Shown here piece after piece: positions 56,700 through 64,000 of a stretch of DNA of 64,000 bases. The first letter of the stretch is position 1. Each line of letters starts with the position of its first letter. Origin of the DNA: Eutreptiella sp. 'Long Island Sound 2002' (taxonomy: Eukaryota > Euglenozoa > Euglenophyceae > Eutreptiales > Eutreptiaceae); NCBI GenBank assembly GCA_964036045.1, contig OZ038379.1, forward strand, positions 22,643,976 to 22,707,975, written 5' to 3'. A program made the translations under genes and the position numbers. The notes beneath the pieces were generated by a model. That model did not search any database. It saw only the letters and a program-made list of their open reading frames with translations, and was not told the origin of the DNA.

Positions 56700-57554
56700 T
56701 ATGCAGTCCAGGACACTGTTCCGCAGTGCTGGTGCTTGTGGTGTGTCTGGTGGGCGTGGGCGGTGTGGAGGTTGTGGCGGTGGACGTACATGGTGATGAG
56801 GGCTGGGTGGGTCGCTACGTTGAAGGACCCACCGCCATGCTGAAGGGGTGGGCTGTGGGAGGGTAGGGGTGTGTCGCCGGTGGCTACGGCAGCCGCCCAT
56901 TCATGGTCCTCGTGATGGGCCACGTAGTAAGCCCCCATGCATGCCCGGAGGGTGTCGGCGATGGGCCTGAGGAGGCTTGGGTGGCGAGTGGGGTAGGGTG
57001 CCGAGGGGGCCTGGGGCTGAGCGTGGTATCTTGTGTTTGGTGTTCCGCAGTGGGGGCAGCAAGCGAGCCAGTGGAGGGCTCCCTGGTAGACCAAGTGGTT
57101 GCGGTTGCATGGTGGTTTGCGGCATTCGCTGGTCCATGCAGATGGGGCACGCGGTAGCTGGTGTCTGGCGCGACCTGTGGATCGACGGTGATTGCAAGGC
57201 ACGAGCTCGTAGTGCCTGCATGCTTGTGGTGAGTGTGTGCTTTGTGCTGTTGGTGCCCCCCCCCCCCCCTGTCGTGCCTGCAGTCTGCCCATGGATTGGC
57301 CGCATGGTTTTTGGTGCCCCGGGACCAGGGGTGTGGAGCTGGGGGGGCGGTGGTCCATGTATGTGGCGCAGGTTCGGGGTTTGGGGGCCATGATTCGGCG
57401 GTTGGGGTATTGTGGTGGTAGTTTGGTGTCCGGTCAGTTGTGGGGTTTTGCCATTGGTGCTGTTGGCTTCGCCCCCCCCCCCCCCCCCGGCTATTGCGGT
57501 TGATGCGGTGCCCGCTTTTTTCGCGCGCACCGTTTGCACCTTGTTTGGGGCCAT
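56700..57554 (-). pseudogene. RING-like zinc-finger protein relic
   Basis: Two overlapping minus-strand frames (57554 to 56901 and 57391 to 56699) look like one protein split by an indel. The first starts at an ATG and reaches ATACPICMDQ; the second supplies ECRKPPCNRNHLVYQGALHW and ACCPHCGTP. Together they give C-x2-C, Cys, Cys-x3-His and CPHC, spaced like a RING or related cross-brace finger (usually in ubiquitin ligases). The break lies near 57135. Poly-C/G runs in the frame (57256, 57471) would also cause slippage. It could be a damaged host gene or an element gene. Confidence 0.35.
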
Positions 57555-57599
57555 TACCTAGTTTTCACCCACCAGTCGGACGCTCACTGAATGGTAGTG

Positions 57600-58730
57600 C
57601 ATAGTAAAATTGGCACCCAACAACAGCCAATCACACCACTTTTTTGCAGTCCAAAGTGCATCTAGATTATACGGAGCAAAAATGATTGATGTAGAACATG
57701 TAGATGTCCAAATGCATATGTTTCACAAGCCGGGTAACCGTATATAAGTGCCAAATCGACAGTCATTTTAACGTTGTAAAGGGGCCCAAAATAACGTGGA
57801 CTCCTATTCATTTCACATTGTGTGCGTACATAATCACCCGAGCGTTGTGACAGGCCTAAAATAGTAGCAAGAACCCACTGATTTGCACTGTTGCCATTGT
57901 AGAAAACAGGCGTACCGGAGCGATTCCAACACAATGACATTGTGTTGCTGAGCTATAGACCAAAGAATAGCATGTACAATGCAGTCTTAAGGGCATGTAG
58001 GGTGAAATGGGGCAACAGCTTAGCATAAGCAGCAAATCACCGGGCAACAACAACGTAGGACGGTGGTGTTTGGTAGATTATGTATATAAAAGAGATGCAC
58101 GGTGCGCGCACGCTACGCCCCGCCTTTCCTGTAGCACCGTAGTGCTGCAATACAACAAAAAGTGTTATACATGACTTGTTGATGCTTAAACTTCACAAAC
58201 ACTATATTCACATTACTCGCACTCCATACTATGCACCACAAACCACTGCAACACATTCCGCAAAAGCTCTTTTCTGCACACAGTGACAAGAGATTGTGTT
58301 GCGCCGCGTCAACCTTTTGGCGGCGAATTTCTTTTTGGACTCCTATCTTCTCGACTGCATAAAACTACGGTTTTCCAACTCTTTGCTCACTGCATACCGA
58401 ACGCGGACCGGTTGGTTTCATGAAACATCATAGATGTCATTTTGTAGAATGTTGTAGGAGCGTTAGGTTGAGTGCTCGACTCACATTTACACCCCGCATC
58501 ACCCGGTCTGCTGTGTGGCCAAAGAAAAATATACAAAACTTGGCACACAAATCTTTGCAAACCACCCTTTCATGGTTCACCAAGAAGGTTCTCTGTTTTT
58601 CTTTCAGATGCGGATTTTTAAGGTGCCTGTCATTCTCCTTCGGCACAAAGTTGTACAGGTTCGTAATCAGTGTGTCTGTGTGTGCCATCTCGTCAGACAA
58701 CCACAGGGGACACATCTTCCTTGAGGGAAG
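57600..58730. other. AT-rich region, no firm gene
   Basis: A 123-codon minus frame (58808-58437) is open with ordinary composition but has no recognised motif. The plus frame 58420-58782 overlaps it. Confidence 0.3.
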
Positions 58731-60110
58731 GTGGTCAAACAGATCACCATTGATAATCATCATTGTCTTGTTGATTTCTTGAAATCGCTTAAGTGGGGAC
58801 ACAGGCAAGCGAGCAGCGTGCCCTGTGTCCGAGGTGAAAATCCGAGCCTCGGGGGAGCGGGGGTGAAAATCAAACTTGCTACATCACCCGTGCCGTCAAG
58901 GGCCCTGCATACACCACGTTTCTCCACAGATGCTAAGAAAATAGCCCATGACAGTTTTTTGACTACTTTTAAAATTTGCGGTATTTACGTCAACAAAAAT
59001 ACTCCGCAAAGCAAAAAAATGTCTTCTTTTGTTTGGCGTGAACATATTTTTAGCACGGAATATTCGTTTAGTGCAGATTATTTGTTCGCTTGAAGGAAAA
59101 TCCCGATGCACCGCGCGTACTCGACTTGTTGCGTGTACCAATGTTTAACTGGCCTACGAAACCGAAGCCAGCAGGGGACCGACGTTGTTTGACGTTTCGC
59201 TGGTTGTTAATTCCGGCGTCGGACGACTGGGATAACAAGGTATTGTTTCCTCACCCCACCTTCTCCATGCGGGAGGCCTCGCGCATCGATCACTTGCCCC
59301 GGCTGTACAGATCCCGAATGATCTCACGGTTGGTCCAACCCAAATGAAAGAGATCGAGGAATCAGAGTTCTGGGGTCCCCTTGCGATTACTCATGCCATG
59401 TGGTATTATGATCCTCATTTGCACCATCGCAAATTGCAGGATTTCAGGCTTGTGTTTGGCTTCGTTGATCATGTCTCGGATATGGCTTGTAAGATTGCGG
59501 CCATCCAGCTTGATACCCGCATGTACCTTCTTGGTGTGTCTACAAAAAGAGCCGCTGATTGAGACAACCAAGTGCAGAAGAAGTTGAAACACATCGTGAC
59601 GCATGGCGGACGCTTGGATCAGTGTGGTGATTGGGATCAGCAAGCCAACTGGAGCAACTGTGTGATTCCACTTTGGGTCATGGATGACAAGTATGATCAA
59701 GCTGCTTGCGGTGTGAAGGAGGAACTGCCCCTGCCAGTGGAAAAACGGCAGGCAGAACCGGCGCAAGCTGCTGGTGCAAAGCGGAAGTTGACTAGTCAGT
59801 AACCTACCCTGAAGAAAAAGAAGACTGCTGCTCAGCCCCCAGTTGCGAAAACTACCACGGGTAGAGATAGTGACGGAAGCGATGAAGAAGAGGAGGATGA
59901 AGAGGAAGAGAAGGGGGAAGAGATATCTCCGGCGAAGAGGCCAAAGAAGGCATCTGAGAGATTAGAGACCGAGGAAGCAACTGGTCGGGACCGGGGCACC
60001 ATCATAGCTCCATTGAAGCAGCTAGCCCGTGAGTCTATACCAAGAGAGCACTGTGCCAAGCCGGCTGCGAGGGTAAAACAACAATAGCCAAATCCGTGGA
60101 CGCTAAGTTG
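58731..60110 (+). pseudogene. Decayed protein gene of unknown family with acidic/basic tail
   Basis: Successive plus-strand frames read as one protein: KKIAHDSFLTTFKICGIYVN, MFNWPTKPKPAGDRR, SDDWDNKVLFPHPTFSM with REASRIDHLPRLYRS, then EESEFWGPLAITHAMWYYD, HRKLQDFRLVFGFVDHVSD, YLLGVSTK, and a tail with DSDGSDEEEEDEEEE and Lys clusters. Breaks: a frameshift near 59095, another at about 59345, TGA at 59560-59562, TAA at 59800-59802, and a final shift near 60090. The stops fit C-to-T changes of CGA and CAA codons. The family is not recognised; an old transposon or a dead host nuclear protein are both possible. Confidence 0.45.
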
Positions 60111-61090
60111 GCAACTGCTCCGAAGAAAAAAGTAATTTCTTCCTTTGTTGTGAAAAATTATACACGAGGGCTCGCACAAGACATTGTCCTTGGACGACCT
60201 TTTTGCTATCATTTGCTGTAGCATATTTCACCGTGTGTTGCGACTTCGTGCGCTTGCTTTGTTGCGTCATGCACGAGGCCTCGCGCATAGAACGGGATCA
60301 AAGAATGTTTTTTTGTGGTCAGTCAGACGCAAACAATTGATGGTGGACAGTTGGTTTTGCAAAAAAAAAAACAACAATGACCAAAAATAGCTACCACATG
60401 TCATTTTTGGTAAAAAGCAAAAGATTTTGCTGGAAAGAAAAGTTTTTTTCTTTCATTTGATTTCACCAAAAACAGACCAATATGGTGGAATTAATAGATT
60501 TTTTGCGAATTTGTGAGAGACCTGGTAAGCCCATTCCCCCAAAAACTATTTTTCGTACGTGTTGTAGCAGCGGATATTTTCACTCGTTTTGACCATGCAA
60601 CTTGAGCCACCTAAGAATAATTTTTCACTGTCTTTGTGAACCTGTCCGATTTCCATGTTCACAAGTATTTTTGACCATGCAACTCGAGCCACCTAAGGTA
60701 CTATCATGCTGTCCCTAGATGCAACGAACAATGTGAATCATTGGTTTCTATTGCATGTTGCTTGTAGGGGCAGGGCAGGGACGTGGGGATAACGTTATTC
60801 GTAATTGTATTTTGTTTAGAAATTGTTCCTGAAGCGTTACTTTTTTTATATACACTTGCAGCGAATGTTTTTTAGAGCGCCATCTAAAATTTTAGTCACT
60901 TTGGCAATCTTTTCATATGTTTTGCATTAAATTTTAGATATTCGTATATTTTTTTTTCACGTTTTACTATTTTTTAGCGCGTCTAAAAAGTATTTTCACA
61001 TCTAAAAAAATATTTTCCCCACCAAGAGCCCCAACCAACCATCCCAATCTAAAAAAAAAGTTGGACCCAGATTCAGGGCCCAGGCCACGA
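60110..61090. other. AT-rich, no supported gene
   Basis: A duplicated phrase GACCATGCAACT(T/C)GAGCCACCTAA occurs at about 60591 and 60672. Open frames are short. Confidence 0.4.
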
Positions 61091-61309
61091 TTCTTACTTC
61101 CGATTGGGAGTCCATTGCGGGGGGGGGGGGGGGGCTGATTCTTCTTTCCAGGTAGGGAAGTCCATTGATATGCCCTTTGGGGAGGGGGGACAACTCAAAA
61201 TATAACTTTTTGCCACAAACCTTTTTGTTGGCATTTTCTGGCATGTGCACCTGGTTGAAGGATTGTTTGGAATGCTTTGCACCTCTTGCATCTCTGTGAT
61301 GGCTGTAGA

Positions 61310-61549
61310 GCTCACCTTGGCCACTTTTTTCGTAGCTTTCAATATTTGTGGAGATAGAAATATGGCAAATGGCACAAAACTGATGATACCCTGTAATTTA
61401 CGGACAACGAAACCTGTTGGACATGGGTACATATGTTGCACAACAAAATTGCAAACATGCATCAGAAAACACTCAAATCCTTCAAATTGCACAGAAGAGT
61501 CCCGCAGCCACAGGTCTTTCTTCATGCAGTCAGCAGGTGGGTCACACAA
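61310..61549 (-). CDS. Possible minus-strand exon, unknown
   Basis: The minus frame reads KKDLWLRDSSVQFEGFECF, then PCPTGFVVRKLQGIISFVPF and ILKATKKVAK, and meets a donor-like AAG|GTGAGC (about 61312). No family recognised and no clear acceptor, so this is weak. Confidence 0.2.
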
Positions 61550-61599
61550 GGATGAGGGAAGGTTTGTTTAACTAAAACTCACAAGTGTTGTACATTTTG

Positions 61600-62800
61600 T
61601 GCATTGTTTTCTGGCCCTACGTTAGCAATACAATTATTTTGCTCCTCAAGGGGTGATACTGGTGTGCAGAAGCGTCTCAAAGTATTTTTTGGCCTTTTCA
61701 GGAGTGAAGCTAGAGTGTGGTTGTCTGGGGCTGTGCTGAGGGATTTCTAAAGGGGCCTAGGTCTGTGACAGGGTCTCAAGGTGCTTAGTTTTTGGCACAT
61801 CCCGTTCGCTTGCGAATGGGGGTTGCACCTGTGGGCCTAAATAGGTGGGCTTGCACTTGAGTGATTCATATTGCACAGGGTGGTATCGGTTTGGCAGAAT
61901 TACCTGTTCTTTTTTGTATATTTGCAGTGGCCCCAAGCACCCACCCGGCTGGGGGGGGGGGGGGTTGGTGGGCATGATTCTTATATCCGGATGGGGGTCC
62001 ATTGACGTTGGAAGGGGTGGTGAGGGGGGTTATTTTTCGGACGCGGGTCCATTGACATGGGGGGGTCCATGGTGATCGGTCTCAGATACTGAGGGAATCA
62101 ATGGTCAGATCGACTGCATGCCCCTGCCAATGCACTTACAGTCACAGCCACTGGGTGCCCCGGCGGTAATGCGGGGACGCGCAGTGCAAAAAGCCACAGG
62201 GTTAGAGGAAGCGGCACTTCCAGGTTACAGGTGGCCTTTGGGGGGTACTGTAGAAGCGAGATAGATGGGTGGAGTGGGGGGTGTGAAGCAACGGATACTC
62301 AGCTACCATATGACCCCCGTGACACAGGTCATAGGTCATCGCCAACAACATTGTTCTGCTGCACTGCAGCACTGTTTGTTCACAGACATAGCATTGTTCG
62401 CTGGTCACCTCACTCTGCCCTCCCCATGGCCCCGATTAGCTGTACCGACACCGCTTGGGCCAGTTCTCTGAGTTGTCCTCATTTAATTCCTCTGAAATGT
62501 GGGACCCCCCCGAGCAGTTTGAATCCGTGTCATACGAGTCAGGCATTTCCTGCAGTCCCAACTCCCCCCAGATATCCTGCACTGATTTTTGTTTCATGAC
62601 ACATTCATATGCCTTTCTCGCTCCCTTGGACGCCTTGGCGTCTGCACGCTCATTGGTGGAGTGGGTGGAGTGGGGGGAGGGGGGTGTGTTGCTGCGCCCA
62701 TGTGCTCCTCATAGGCGGCCATGAATCCCACTTACCAGTTACCTAAAGCAGCAAAGACAACAACCAACCAAAAACAAGTGCCCCCCCATTGGACCAACAT
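61600..62800. other. No supported gene
   Basis: Short open frames only. A G-run at about 61951 is followed by GGTCCATTGAC(A/G)T repeated at 61998 and 62047. Confidence 0.4.
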
Positions 62801-62803
62801 TAC

Positions 62804-63183
62804 CAGGGCGGTCCTTACAGGGAAAAAAAAAGTGTTCCGTTAGACAGTTTTCCCAAAAAACCCGCGGGCACTCCATGCGTTCAACCATGGTTGGTGGCGG
62901 TTGGCGGTTGGCAGTTGGCAGTTGGCAACTGGCGGTTGGTGGCGGTTGGTGGTGGTTGGCGGTGGTTGGTGGTTGGTGATTGGTGGTTGGTGGCGGTCGG
63001 TAGTGGTTGGCGGTTGGTGGTTGGTCGCCGCTGGCAGTTGGCGGCGGGTGGTGGCGGTTGGTGGTTGGCGGTTGGTGGCGGATGGCGGTTGGAGTTGGCG
63101 GTTGGCAGTTGGTGGTCCCTTGGGGCGGTCCTTAAGGGCGGTCCTTAACAAAAAAAAATTCTGGTTCCTTAAGGACCGCCCTG
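62804..63183. mobile_element. hAT-type MITE, 380 bp, with 8-bp target duplication
   Basis: Terminal inverted repeats CAGGGCGGTCCTTA and TAAGGACCGCCCTG bound the element, flanked on both sides by AACATTAC (62796-62803 and 63184-63191). CAGGG ends plus an 8-bp duplication are diagnostic of the hAT superfamily. There is no transposase. The interior is a GGTTGG-rich minisatellite (about 62890-63118) plus an internal extra copy of the end sequence at 63134-63148. Confidence 0.9.
62890..63118 (+). repeat. GGTTGG(C/T)GG minisatellite with G-quadruplex potential
   Basis: About 25 units of 7-10 bp such as GGTTGGTGGCGGTTGG, with paired-G tracts spaced by 2-3 bases throughout. Open frames across it (Trp/Leu/Val/Gly repeats) are by-products. 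Confidence 0.85.
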
Positions 63184-63191
63184 AACATTAC

Positions 63192-64000
63192 TACCCTTCA
63201 CAGGAGGGCGACGTCTTCATCATCAAAACGAAAATCTTAATACTTTCCGGATCCCATGATCCCGGAATTAAGAGGCCATAAATGCTGCAAACACCATGGA
63301 TTGCACCTCTGGATACACAATGTGCGTGCAGGCAGACAGTACACTGAATGTTGGAAGGACAGGATGGGCCCGTGGGTATAGGGGGTAGCTCTTCCAAGAA
63401 AAAAAATTCCGATCTAATGCAGCTGTGGGCATGGGGGGATCGCTGTGTGTGTCTCAGTACGAACGGATTGCAGGAGCAGCAGGGCAGAGAACAAAATTTT
63501 CGACCAAGATCACAGACAAAATTTTGGGGTGGGGCGGTCAGGCCTAGGTAAGCGGGCAAAATCTTCTTACAGGCACCCAAGAAAGCTCTCAGGATCAAGG
63601 CCAATGCAACGACTGTCTCTTGAAGCGAAGATCCGGAGAAATAAATAAATTCAAAGTAACACCATTATTTATTGCATTCATGGCAGGGTTACATCTGCAA
63701 TTCATTGCGCAGCCGGCGGCCTTTGGCCTGGGGTAGGGCTCCGTACATCAACAGAAACAAAGAAGGCCATTCATAGAAATGCAATAAGAAAGAAAATTCT
63801 TGAAAACTGCAAAACTTGTCCGAGTGAAAAGATAGAGAGTGCTGCTCTTCAGATGGGGAGGTGCAAGGGACCCCTTTGAGTTCATTGAACCGCCAGTGTG
63901 CCCTGCGCACAAAATGTGTGGCCGGCTGACCGGCATCCCAGGACCGTTCTCTGGGCACGGGACTACGGGCCATCAGGTATGCTCGGTGCAACAAAGGGTT
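63192..64000. other. No supported gene
   Basis: Short open frames on both strands; the minus frame 63994-63689 has no recognisable motif. The window ends here. Confidence 0.4.

Noticed and set aside
62789-63281. Trp/Gly/Val-rich ORFs
   Set aside because: Products of the GGTTGG minisatellite inside a MITE.

Overview
This window is eukaryotic nuclear DNA. Two genes can be assembled from exons bounded by GT and AG, with introns of about 0.5 to 4.8 kb, and most of the rest is mobile-element and repeat sequence. I cannot name the organism. A microbial eukaryote or alga fits best: large introns, abundant poly-C/poly-G runs of 10 to about 30 bases, and a GC-rich LINE beside AT-rich decayed elements. 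No rRNA, confident tRNA, CRISPR array or prokaryotic operon was seen.

Layout. 0-1.3 kb: an Arg/Gln/His-rich open frame whose internal duplication has diverged mostly at silent sites. 2.7-7.5 kb: short tandem repeats and three or four broken copies of one DDE-transposase-like tail with a Cys-rich finger, flanked by a shared tandem repeat in both orientations. 10.06-17.40 kb: a three-exon gene for a type II membrane FkbM-like methyltransferase; its first intron holds tRNA-derived repeats, a Ser-rich ORF and a MITE-like element. 20.2-21.2 kb: two candidate exons of another gene, possibly FkbM-related. 21.2-28.0 kb: no convincing gene. 28.0-31.4 kb: a 48-bp satellite, then a long zinc-finger transposon-type ORF with two in-frame TAGs and frame changes. 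34.68-39.54 kb: a complete five-exon Vti1-type Qb-SNARE gene; exon phases join without error.

39.9-54.18 kb: a near full-length LINE inside a TGTTG microsatellite. It has a structured 5' region, about 29 tandem 103-bp monomers, ORF1 with a coiled coil, and ORF2 with AP endonuclease, reverse transcriptase, RNase H, a CCHC finger and a C-terminal extension of unknown function. A second, 5'-truncated 3' end of the same family lies in the last Vti1 intron, next to TG-rich sequence. 54.3-64 kb: AT-rich, decayed coding remnants, a RING-like relic on the minus strand, and a clean 380-bp hAT-type MITE with an 8-bp target duplication.

The host genes point to membrane traffic (Vti1) and probably Golgi-type methyl transfer (FkbM). 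The most unusual points are the microsatellite-targeted LINE with monomer promoter repeats, and five in-frame TAG codons in two unrelated elements at positions where the protein otherwise reads straight through.
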